64,000 nucleotides of DNA from Phytoseiulus persimilis. Its lineage: Eukaryota > Arthropoda > Arachnida > Mesostigmata > Phytoseiidae. The DNA lies in assembly GCA_037576195.1 (NCBI GenBank), contig CM075103.1, positions 4,154,001 through 4,218,000 of the forward strand, in the 5' to 3' direction. Made by a program: the position numbers and the translations under genes. Shown here piece by piece: positions 14,640 through 27,000 of the stretch. The notes below the pieces were generated by a model. That model saw only the letters and a program-made list of their open reading frames with translations. It made no database searches and had not been told where the DNA came from. Position 1 is the stretch's first letter, and each line of letters begins with the position of its first letter.

Positions 14640-14780
14640 CTTCTGTGCCGCGTGCTGTATAGAACAACAGCAGCAGTGACGTCGATAATGGCGACGTCGA
14701 CAACCACCAACGCTACGGCGACAACAACAACAGTTTCGGCAGTAACAGCAACAACGTCGACAACTCTCTACTGACAACTT
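14640..14780 (+). repeat. Low-complexity trinucleotide tract (GAC/AAC/CAG type)
   Basis: This stretch is built from diverged GACAAC, CAACAA, GTCGAC and CAG triplets, including CAACAGCAGCAG and CGACAACAACAACAG. A 27-codon frame at about 14,596 (starting MAVVVAGDVPHV and ending in four Gln) runs into it. I take it as simple-sequence DNA, not a proven exon. Confidence 0.6.
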
Positions 14781-15010
14781 CACTGATGCCACGTGGTACC
14801 ACGGCGTCTGCTAATGCGGCTGTGCATACTCTCGTTTGCGACCGCACGTCGGCAGATAAGGCGCATCACAAATCGGAGATTTTCAAGAAGTTTCCGATTA
14901 CTCTCTCATCGTTGCTGACGCTGAACTCTCGCCTGGCGACGTATATTCCGCAGATGTGGAGGGCTGTCGGCTCGATGTCCGTGTGCCATAAACCAACGCC
15001 TTGGGTGCCA

Positions 15011-15050
15011 CGCTAAGCTAGCAATCGCGGGTTCGATCCCCGGCCGGGAC
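15011..15050 (+). other. tRNA-like 3' half (B-box and acceptor-like sequence)
   Basis: GCGGGTTCGATCCCCGG contains a textbook TTCGATC T-loop with four of five stem pairs, followed by a CCGGGAC acceptor-like end. The 5' half does not fold into a convincing D-arm or a matching acceptor strand; the nearest candidate is GTCCGTG at 14,976, which pairs only partly. It is most likely a decayed tRNA copy or the tail of a tRNA-derived SINE. A 17-base A run lies about 850 bp downstream and is probably unrelated. Confidence 0.35.
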
Positions 15051-18000
15051 AACAAAATTCCTTATGTGGTAAATAGAGGATTTGACTTATATCAGAATTA
15101 AATCTGAACCATCTTAAGACCCAAGCCCACCGCCCGCAATGGGATTCGCGAGGCGATAGGGAGTGTTACTGAAGCAATAACGAAAGGTGATCCCGGGACA
15201 CTTCTGAGGGCTGGCTGAGAGGTTTCAGCCGGAAAACAGAGAGAGATGTGGAGGGCTGATCAGCACTGCGGGACGTGCGGCCTGAAACCGCTGTCGGCGA
15301 GAAGCTTGCGAAGAGAGCGGATCTCTACTCGACAGCGGAGCATTATCGGCTCATCATTCCACTAGCGCGAAAATCTCTGGTCCGATGACCGCTAGCCCGA
15401 ATGGATGTCGCGATTTGTTCCCCGAGTGGTTCAAAGTCGGGACAGGATGTTCGTCTCCTCGACTGGGTCCTCAGGTGAAAAAATTGTTCTTGAATAAACA
15501 TTGTCGGACGCATCGGCTAGGATCTGCGTCGTGGCAAGATACGCATCGACTGCGAAGTCAGTCCACAGATCATCAGAGTCATACCAGGCCACGAGGATAG
15601 AGTTCTCTTTCTATCTCAGCGGCCGGGGGGTACTCCAAGTACTTGTTGCCTCGCCATGGCTTTTACCCCACTTCAGCGCTGGCTCAGAGTTAGTCGATAG
15701 CCCCCGAAACATCATATCAGCAGTGTTCATAAAAAGCCCGCCGTCCGCTAGCGGGCCAAGGCTCCATCCGTTATAGAAAACACTCATGCAGTATGAACAT
15801 AACCTCCAAGGCTCGGTCCACAAAAATAATGAGAGTGAAATATTCGTTAGCTCACCGGCGTTGAAGCAAACTTCCCACTGAGATTATACTTTAGGGAAAA
15901 AAAAAAAAAAAATCCGGCTTCATTCCTAGCTGAAAGGTATTCTCCTTCCGGTACTCACTGGGGCTCTAGTACGTTATCCTCGCCTGAGCTAACCAAAAAG
16001 CGCGAGAGAGCCACGATGTGATATCAAGGGCTGCCTCCGACTGCCCCGTTGAGTCGTGATTGCATAGCTGTTCCAATAGTGAGGAAGTCGTTCCATTGGG
16101 GTCCAAAGCTCGGTCGCTACCGGAGCTCATGAAATTCCGTTTTGTTCGAGTCCCTCCCACACATAATTGGAAGATCCACATCTTTTTCGACTCGTTATGT
16201 AGCCCGGTCGGATACAGACCGAGGATTCGGACCTTCCGTTGTCATGTTTGTTTCTGTGTTCTAAACCCAAAGTAAACAGTCTCAAGCTTCACGGAAAAGC
16301 CTTCTTCAATCGTCGCAGGCTCTATAAGACCAGCGGCCGAGGCCGAAGACCCACAGGCTGAAATGGGATTTGGTCTCCGCCCTTCCAGTGGGAATTAATT
16401 CCCTTCTCCTCTCGCCCGTCCGCTTTTACTCCGTCCGAAGAATTGCGAGAACGAACTCGGCTTTAATCCCGATTGCCCTGGTTGGGAGTAGGTCAGACGT
16501 CAGAAGCGCCGCCTGACAGTAGCTGTGGCGGACTCCCCGAAAGCAGAGGAACTTCTTTCCCGTGTTTGATCTGTCATAGAGAGCCATGGAATGCTTCCTG
16601 TAATGACCACTGGTTTTCCATCCCGGGTCGGAAGAGGTTGTTCTCCCCAGTGGAATCGATCTACGGCGACAGAATCCTGGAAAGTTACACGAGAACTCGC
16701 GTTTTCTGTCGAGTCGCGAGAGCGCTCAAAAGCTGATTGAATGCACCGAGCGAGAGATCACGAGCGGATGTTCGATTCCTCCGGACCGATAGCGTTTCAA
16801 ATCCTATTGTGACGGACGGACGCGAAACTCGCGATTCATTCCGACGGCTGAGCTTTTTCCAGCAGCGGCTGCATGGGTGTCAAACTCAACACTCAACTTG
16901 CCTCGTTCAATCTCTGAGAGCAAAATGTGGAGCGGCGTCGTTTTCCTCCGGAGGACGCCGTGCCGTTGAAGGATTGAGCTTGTTTGCATCAATTTCTTCC
17001 ACCAGTGAGCTGTGCCGAGGAAACAAGATGGTGCTCTCTCCCCTCCGCCGTCGACGGTGTCGATGCAAACAAAATTTGCTCACCATCAGGATCCTACGTC
17101 GGATGGCGTCTGGAATAGTAGCTCCGAGCGATATTCTTCTGATTTCAACCGCTGTTCTCTCGGCGTGTACGATCTGGAATCGCTTCCCCGACTGTGATTT
17201 TCAAGAAATCATGTTGCGCTCTCTTTGACGCGTCGATGGTCGTGGTGGCCATCGAACGCACGGCGACAGTGGCTCGCTGTGGCGCCCTGCTCCTACGGAA
17301 TCACTCGTGCAGGGTGTGAGTCGGATAATTGTGTGCCTTCCCAGGCTCCGCACGTCTCAATCGTGTTTTTTTGACGTCAGTTTCCCCCTTAGATCTCACA
17401 GCTGCGACGTGATAGGTCCGAGAGTCGACTCAGACATCTCTCCGAGTCACCACAGACTTCCTTATTGGAGGCACACGCCGTCTCGTTCCAGGTCCGCATC
17501 CGTAGCTCCACGCTTTTCTCTACCGACATTGACAGCGAGGCTCTCGGGACGTTGAAAGCGTTTTACGATCGTTCTCAGCTCCGGATCGATTCCGACGGAG
17601 ATCCCGCGTCAGGCGTTTCGTGGCGAAAAAGAGTTATCGCCGGAAGATACTCCGCTCCGTCCGGTGAATAGAGTTTCATGTCGGAGTCTCATAATCTGGA
17701 AGAGCGTTTCCCGGATGACGAACTGCAGTTGGATGGGAAAGCTCGGCAGAACCATCTCATTGAGGTAATGCGCCAACGACATAGGGAAGTCGTGTAAAAC
17801 ACATTAATGACCTTAATTATCGCTCCGCACGCGTTTTCGTCGTTGTTCACTCATCTCGTTCGTCCTTTCGCTCGGCTAAAATATCCTTAGTCCTCGGACG
17901 GATATTTTTCTCGCCCGCCAGCCCGAACACCGGACCACCGAACCGCTCAGCCGCTGTACCTCGATCGACCTTGACGACAAAGATGAAATCGAACGAAGAG

Positions 18001-21000
18001 AGATAACGTGGCGAGAGGAGGAGCTGAGCGTGGCTTTTCTCCAATCTATACGGGGCCTTGGCGACGAACTCGCGACAGCACGGTCGAGTTCGGATTTCTG
18101 ATTCGTGCGATTTTTTTTAACTTTTTTCGTGAAGCGTAAATTTCCCCCACAACATCACCAGGGCTTCTAATGGCTCGATGATTGGTTTCCCAGGTTTGCG
18201 CTTCCCTTTCGGTGAGCAGCGAAACATCGCAGAAAGGAAGCACCGCCCGCAGTTTAGCCGTCAGAAAAAAACTCCACCATGCTCGATGGCCATCTCTCAG
18301 CGATTGCCTGACGAGGAAACCATACATCCTTTTTTGTGAGCTGTTGGACTTCACGTCTACCGGCGGTGGCGCGCGCGGCCAGCTTCCCTCCGCAGCAGAG
18401 ATCCCCAGCAGAAGTTCTTCCCGCTCTTGAAGTTGGAGATCTTCTGCGACTTCGATCCATATCGACACCTCTGCCGTGATCGGATGGCGCGCGCTTCCCA
18501 CCGTCATGGAAGCAGCGAAAGTCGGCAGCAGGTTTTCCTGGCTCGATCGGTGGGTTAGAAAAAAATCGGTTCGCCGAAAAGCCCGGTTCAGGTTCGTGAC
18601 CTCCATACGATCAACAAGACTTGCAGCATGCTTGATATTAAGTTATGGCCAGCAGGAATTGCCAACGCATCTCATAGAATCAGATTTTCGGCATGAACAC
18701 CCAAGCAAAGCTCGGTCCCCTACCGGGACCCATACGTGCATTCTACGATCCTTGACGAAGCCCATCGACGAGTCGGATTAATCACTACAAGCTCAGTGTA
18801 TTAGTCCGGAGCCGCGAGGACAAAGGGTTCTATAAACTCGGAGTGGTCGGGAATGATCCATTTGCAGGATGGATAAATGGTCGGCACTCACATTATCGGA
18901 AAGTGCATTGTACTCCGGGCACAAGCATGGAGCAGCGGCGATGAAGGGCTTTCGGAGGGCTGGAGTGTACGGCGGATTACTAAACCAAGTACAGATAGAC
19001 AGAAGCTCTATCTCCGCGCGTTCTAGAGTGGGCTCAGCGAGGAAACGAACGCGGGCTCCACGATAGTTTCAAGAGCAAAAGCTCACTAAGTGCGAGCAGA
19101 ACGAGTTGAAATCCCGCTCCTTAAGTAGAATTCTCTCGGAGCAGGTCCTCATTGGCCCGCTTTTCCGACGTGAGAGGAAAACACGGTAAAACCTCACTCC
19201 TGCGGCAGAAGACTACGCTCGAGAGCCTGGTAGGTTGCGAGCGGGGCCGGGGGTGTTGGCATGGCTCAGCCACATGCATCTACGAGCCCGCTCTCTACTT
19301 CCCTGCAAAGTTACTTGGCTTAACCGAGAAGCAGCGGGGGGGGATACTCCTCGAGATTTCTGGTTCGGACGCACTCGGCATATGACGTGACGCGTTCGGG
19401 GAGGCATCTCTCATCCGGCAAATCGTAGCGACCGACAGACCCCTTGTTGTTCGCTCTTGGAGTGACTGTTTCAGTGTTGGTCAGTCTGAAACAGAGAGCG
19501 CAGCGGAGCGAGCTTCCGACAACTTCTGCTCACCGTTTTGACACAAAGGTGGAGCGCTCTCAATCTTCCGATATCTGGCATGAAGTGGTAATCCCTCTTC
19601 CTGTTTGCCGTCAGGAACAGGAGTTCGCCTGCCCCTCTCCCGCCAACCCTCCTCCCGCGGCCGCGCGTGCTGCACAGGTGTTGTCATCGTGCCTCTGTCC
19701 GGGGCAAAGGATGCGCAATATAGGACGCTCGGCCGGAGTAAGTTCTCCTTGCTTGCCTCCTCGCGGGGGATGATATAAAAAAATGGGGCACTTCTTCTAG
19801 ATATGAGGAGTGCCTCTCCCGGGTTCATCGTTTATCGATGAGCGAACGTTGCAAGTTTCTGAATGCCGATGGAGGACCGACGGAGGTGACTGTGTTTTTT
19901 TTTTCTGGGAGATAGCAGGAACAGCAACGCAGCAAATACCACAGCTGCTAACCTCAAGAGAAATGGTTGTGTGCTGCAACAACACCTGAACGATGCCAAT
20001 CACTGTGCAACCTCCAAGACAGCTTCCACACACTCGAAAGTTTCCCCTGGTGTCCAGAGCCTCGGATCTGGTGAATATTTTGAGTCGATATCAACTTTGC
20101 CGTTGTGCCGCAAGCGGCTGATCAGATTGATTCGCTGTTGGATGAGCTGGACCGAACCCGTGCACGGGGACTTGCCTCGAGCCCGATCGCCGCGAGCCCG
20201 AGTACCTACCCCGAGCCCGAGCCACATCGGAGGAGGGACGAATTGGTACTGATTGTTCGGATAGCCAATCATTTCGCATGAAGAATCAATCATTGCCTCC
20301 CCCCCCCCCCTCAAGGGGCAGTTTCCTCATTCCGTTCACCCTGACTTGGGAAGGAGTGTTCGATCATATTTCCGGAGCGTTGGGCCGGTGAACAGCAGCC
20401 AGAAAGGAGACGGGCAGGGTCAACATTGTTTCCGATGCCATATGTTTAATTCGTTCTCTTCAACAACAAGGTCCTGCTCTGTCCTGAGAGGAGTGCGTAT
20501 CATAGAAGCTTCACTGAGCCGCGCGCTCTTCGCTGGGCGGAGCTTTATTTCGGTCTCGCGAGTATTCGGGCTCGTGGGATCGGGCTCGAGAGAGGTAACC
20601 CCGTGCACAGCGTCTATCACGTGGTTCTTCATCGCGGCAAGCTTTCCCATTGGGGTATTTACAGCGAGAAGTATCCGTTGAGAGTGGGGAAGGATCGAGA
20701 GATTCTTCCGGATGCCTGAAGATCCTCATCGAACGTTCCATCCGTCGACGTGGAGGCAAGTGTTCCTCGTGGAACAAGCAAGCCGAGCGATGCCACAAGA
20801 GACACGTCCACTTAGCCTTGAAGTTATGGCAACAACCACAGTGACGAGCTTTATTTACAACTCTCGGAATCAGCGCGTGCCGCCATAAAAACCTGTGTGC
20901 TCTTCCTCTGCCAACTGGTCCTTGACAAGTATTCCGCGAAACGGCTCCACCTTCCCCGTTTTTTTCCCTTTCCGAGGATCTTGACAGCTTTCCCCGCAGC

Positions 21001-24000
21001 GACGAATCTGGGTAATCTACGTAGATCGATATCGATCCTGGGGTCGTTCGGCCGATCTCCGATCCAGGGTCCGATCTGACCATACTTTTGGCGTCCATGA
21101 GGGAATCTCGACGGCAAGACCTCAGAGCGAATAAATGTTTTTCAACTCTATGAGAACAATCCGGCAGGAACAATCAGCAGTTACTCAGATGGTTGGAAGC
21201 AGCGGATGATGTCAAAGCAGTTTGAGAACCACTGATCTAACATGATCTCCCTCTGCGCTCGGATTAACCCTTTCGCCCAGGGGCCGAAGATTCTTCTCGA
21301 TTGGGCACCAGCAGGAGATATCAATCGGAGCCGCCGCTACCGACTCTTCGAAGGAATATCACTTGTTCGAGATGAATTCTCCTGATCACACTCGGAATTC
21401 CGGGAACAAGATCGCAGACTGAAACGCGAAATCTCGCACATGCGCCTGACGCATGAGGCCGAGAAAACGTGTCTCCCCCGTCGAACCGAACAGTAATAAC
21501 TCGATGATGCCCGTGAACGAAGTTCTGGGCGGGAGGAACCTTCCATTCCGTGTTCCTGGTTGAGGTGGCAAGGGCGCTGTATTTTCATGCGCTTTTTCGG
21601 AAATATCCGAAAAAATATTCGAAACAATTCCGTGAAAGTTTCTTCTAGCCAGGATCGAGCTTGTTGTGGTAGGTGTTTTCCTCCTCTGATGACCAATCTT
21701 GTTCGGTCGATGGACCGCGGTTGATGTAGACATAATTCTTGTCCCCGAGCGCGAATCCAAATAGCGGGCCCCGGGTGGGACAGCTGTCAGCACGCTCCGA
21801 ACCGTCAATGATTTGAAAGACTCGATGGCGTATTGGAGAGGTTTCTTGTCAAAACTAAAGCTGTCAAGCGCTGACCTACGTTTGAAGCCAATGGCGCGGC
21901 CCTATATTCGGGAAGATCCGGATCGTCTCCCTAATACTCCGCTGTCAGTCAGATTCGGCGATTCAGCACAAAGCGACATCCAGCTTCTTGCGGTGACAAA
22001 TGAGGGCGTCCTCCGAGTTGACCTGGCTGCCTCCTGGCTCGGCTTTTCCGCCAAGGCCACGACGGCTCGTCTTTGTTGCTCCTGCACCACGGCGCGGCGC
22101 ATGGAGACGATGGAAGAAGATCAGCAACGTCTTCAGAATGGATATGACGTCTGCGTAGACCGAGGAATAACTCCAACGGAATCGGATCGAGCTCCATCGA
22201 ACCCCTCCCCCCCCCTCATCAATGCCCCTCGGAATGAGGAGATTGCGGGCAAATTGAGGTCGCGGCCTTCACGGAGGAATCGTTTTCATCGACAGAACTC
22301 TTCCATTTCTTTGATCCGCCGGCGAAAGTTGAGAACGGGCCGACGTTCCTTTATGCTCGTGCTCACCACGGTGCGAGTCCGGAGCAAACCTCAATGGAGT
22401 TGAGATAAGCGGCTAGCCGATCGATCCGCCGACCGATCGTCTACGACCCGTTCGGCTCCACCAAGGTCTTGAGAAGAGGTAACGTTCCCCGCTGATATTC
22501 AGACGCGGAGGGTGTCACCGAAGGAAAAAGACTCACATCGTAGGAAAAGTGACGCGAGAGGAGCAAGAGTGACTATCGAGGAAACGGTCGGTCGAACTAT
22601 GGCAGGGGCTTGGGGGGAGGTGGGGGTTGTGTAACGTAGGGACGTAAGGAGCGATAGGACGCGTTCGTGGCTGCAAGAAAGTGAACTCACTCGACTGGAA
22701 GCTCACTGATTAGGGGAAAACCAGCCAACGATAAACTGCTGTTACCAACTATGAGCCTTGACAGAATCACCTAATGCTGCGACGACGTCAACGTCGACCT
22801 TGACTGGACAACACTGCCCCACCCGTTAGCCGCGGCCCGGACAATGCCGAGCTCTGGGCGTCTCGCTATTCGCCAACTCGAGTTTGTATTCGTTTTGTTC
22901 GAGAGAGGCGCCGTGATCCCCGACGGAGGCTGTCAGGACGCGGAATTAGGGCGGCCACACGACGCGATAACGCGGCGTCAACAACTGGAACAGCTGAAAC
23001 GCTTCAGGTTCCTTCGTGCAATACTCCCGGCCTAGCGGCGAGTATCCCGCTTCGGAATCGCCCAATGTTTGATCCATCGCAACAGAGCCCGTCGTGAAAT
23101 GAGTTGAGCAGGACGGCAAGGGCGGGTGGGCGAGCCAGCAAGAAGCGTCTGGGAATCGGACGGCAGGCAACCAATCAGCGAGCCGAAAAAGAATTGTCCG
23201 GCCGCTTTCTTTCAGGGAAGACTCAGTGAGGGGAATAGCAGAATGGAGAAGAGGAGACCTTAAAAAACGACGACTTTTTTACTCCTCGGAATCGTTTGTT
23301 TCCGCCCGGCTCGATAAGGGTGGCGCGGGGTGGGGGGTCGAAGGCTACGGCTTTGCTCGTCATGTGTAAATGCCCGTCCCCTCCCCCCAGCCCTGCCAAG
23401 AGTTCAAGCGAATCCCTTTGTTTTTCCTTCTGACCCTTTCAAAACCTCTTGGGTTATTCTGGGAACGCCTGGAAAGAGGCTGGAACTCCGCTGTGGTTCC
23501 CAGCGATTCTCCTCGAACCCTTTCGGCTTCCGATCGGTCGTTCGTAGGTCCCTCCGCGACCCCTCAATGTCTGGGAAACGAGGACGCAGAGCGAACGAGC
23601 GCAAAAGAGGACGAATTGACGGCTGTTCTTGCAGCCGAGTTCTCTTTGGAGGAAAAGAAAGCCAATACGCCAGTCGGCTGGACGTCAAAGGGAGGTCAGG
23701 ACCAGGGCGCAGAAGGAGCTGCCCTGTCGAAGGCATATGAGAGCTTCCGTTGGGGACTCTATCGACGCTAAGGAAAAACCTTCAAAGGCCGCCGGGAAAG
23801 CCTATCGGAGACCTCAGAGCGACCCGAAGTGGGAAACCTGTAGGGAGCCCAGGCAACCACGAGGCACCGGTCAGAGGAGATTTCAAGAGATGGCACAGGA
23901 CTCTCCCGAGGGAATCCTTGTACGATCGAAGGGGACAGCGCCCGCAGAAAACCGGAAGGGTTGGAGGGGACGGGGGGAGGGGGCAGGAAGAGCCTACTAC

Positions 24001-27000
24001 GAACGAAGGAGGGACGAGAAGGCAGGAGCGGCGAGAACCGAAGAGTGGCCGTAAATCACCGAGAGGAGAAAAGAGCATCGATAAATGCGCCCCTTCCTTT
24101 TTCGAGCAGTGGGGACGTTGTTTGGGCGGAATGGAAGCGAGGGATGGGGAGCTCCGGGGAAGAAATGGAGAGCGGACCGAGAGACAGCGTTTTCGATGTT
24201 CATTCCTTGCAGGCGCTCCTTTCCCAGCCGTCCCCCGAATCTGACCTCGTGAGAGTAAATGCTCGGATCTACGAGTTCGTCCCAGTGGCTAGTGGTGTTG
24301 GCGTGAGGCGTTGGCGTCGTCGGAAGTGAGTGGAGGAACGAGTAGTTCCATTTGTCGTCTGCACACTCTGTTGGCTCCGAGAAAACAGATGAGAGGAACA
24401 ATGGGGATCGGACGTCACGAAGGCTGGCCAACCATCTTGGCGCGTCTGGTCTTGACTCTGAGTCCTACTCCGACACCATGCAACCGAGATGAAGAATCGC
24501 TTGCCTCGATGCCGTCATGCTAGCTGGTCAGCCCTGAGCGCGAAAGCCCCAACCGACCCGAGACCAACGGATGTTCTATTCTTTCTAAAATTCAACGTTC
24601 CCCATTCCATGAAGCCATTCTCTTGTGTTTGTCACGAGAATTCTACATGAAGATCCTATCCCACCTACGCCCACCACAATCGCTATTCCACTGGGTTGGG
24701 CGGGTGGTCGGTCGACCCGTTCTCGGCAACGCGAGAAAACACAAAGCTCGGAGGTTTCCCGCAATTTCGGTCAGCGGTCTTGACAGCTCCTCAACGACTC
24801 TGTGACGGTGACCTGGGTTGCCACCGGTTTCCAGAGATGGTGGGAATTTCGTACGATTTTACCAGCTGCTCGACCGTTCACTCTCAGCTCTCTGTTTTTA
24901 ACGACTTCGCAAAATCAACTTCCGCGGAGGTAGCTGGATTTTCGGACGGTGTTGCGTTGTTCAGAGCGACTAGCTATGTCTATTCCCGGACCCGGACATT
25001 TTGACACAGTCATTCTGCTGCAGCACAACTCGGCGCAGAATTAGATTGAACTCCACCGGGTAATCTGAGCAGTTGGGAAAGTATCCTTTCTCGGCGTTCG
25101 ATGTTTTCTTGCGATACATGGGACCAGCAGAGCTCGTCTATAGTTCCCGTTGCCATATGCACAAGAATGATTTGTTTGACGTTGAAACGTCGATCCTTGG
25201 GAGCTCCCTGACACCTTGCATGACAGTACTCGCAGTACTCCATCATTCGTCCCTGACTTTCTCTAACACTTCCGACACGTCCTCGGAATGCCTGTTGATT
25301 CTGGCGACCAGGACTGGGCGGAACATGACGGACCCCGCATTCGAGGGTTCTGAATGTGATCTAATTCAGACTCCGATAGCCCATGAACGCCATGAAACCA
25401 GCTTGTACTTGGCAGCAGCCTCGGGATTCTCATCGAAGGCACCGGAAGTGAAGGTAACGCAAGTGAGGTGATTTTGCCGACTCGATCATGTATAGACTCA
25501 CTCATGGTGAGGGTCACAGAGTCTTCCTGCAACTCCGGGAACTCACCCGGATTGAAATCCCACCCAGGAATCCCAGGAATAATTCGTCAAAATGATGTTC
25601 AAAGCGATCACCAGAAAGGCTGCGCAAGCGGAGGGAATCGATGAAGAGGGAGTCTGCTGTTACTCTCTCACAGCGAGCTTGAGTGAGGAGTACTGGAGAC
25701 TTCTAGGAAACAGGTTCTGGAATCGATGGAAGAGATGAGTCAACGAAGATTTCCTCTCGGACACGTTGGCACTGCCTGCACGTCAAGAGCCAGCAAGCCC
25801 TCAGAGTCTGAGGCAGGCTCCGGACAAGAATTAAGGCTTAAGGTACCTCAATGCAAAAGTACAAAACTACAAGTTTCGAATGATCCTGAGGTTTTGGTTT
25901 CGTTATCGCACTGCTCATGGGAACACACGAATGCCGGTGAAACCGAATTGTGGGTCGTCGTTTTCATAGAACATCGATATACTAGTCCTTAACCTTAATA
26001 AAATTCCGAAGCCTGCCTCAGACTCCACCTGTCCGGTGCAGGTATCCGAGAGCTGATGGGACCGACAGTGCGACGGCTCGATCATTCCATTGGACTCCCG
26101 AGATATTCATGTCAGTCTACCCGGCTTCTCCGCCAGCAGCTCTGGTGGTCACATGCACCGCATGGAGCATCGATGGCCACGGAACAATACCATCTTTATT
26201 GATTGGATAATCCATGGGAGCTTCATCTGAATCCGCACAAAAATGCACATTGCACCATACTTTTCGCGTCAGACTGTTCGTTAAAGAATGTTCTGCGCCC
26301 AAATTTCCTAGATAGGTCTATTCCATGGAGGGCAGGGACACAGGGGAGTCTCTGATCGATGGAGGGAATAAAGATACGAGGCTGAAGAATGAGCAAGCGA
26401 TGACCGAGCGAAAGGAGCTTTGGGCCTCCGACGCCTCGGGCAGATTGACGCGGGAATGACTGGCGGAACGGAGAGCTAGGCTTCCGAGGAACAAACAGCG
26501 TCAGTTGAAGTCGCGAGGCAGCAGGAACTTGTTCCAGAGCTCGAGAGATCGCAAATCAATTAAAAGCCCCGAAGTTTGCGGGGGAGTCAGTCAGCAAGAT
26601 TCGTTCTCGACTGGGTTGATTGCCGGCCCGTCCCCCTTCTCCGATGGTCCCCCACCCCCTCCAAATCATACTCTCCTCGGCTTCTCCGTCGCGTCCACCG
26701 TCCCCGTGTTTTTTTTACTCTGATTGGATCGATAGGAACTCGAATGTCAGCAGGTGTCCTTGGAACGGTCAAGTTGAGGATCTATTCCCGGCCCAGGGAC
26801 CTGATGGAACGGCTGCCAGCGTCGAAAAAATTAATTGCAATGACAGGCGAATGTCGTGACAGAAATATTCCCCCTGCGCTCTTGTCGAGTCTGGCCCCCT
26901 GTGTTCCGAGCCCTCTCGCTTTTTTCCCCGCCGATATGCGATCAAACAAAAGCTCTGCGTATGATGGAGTACGAGTGCAGGACTTCCTCATCTGGATTCT

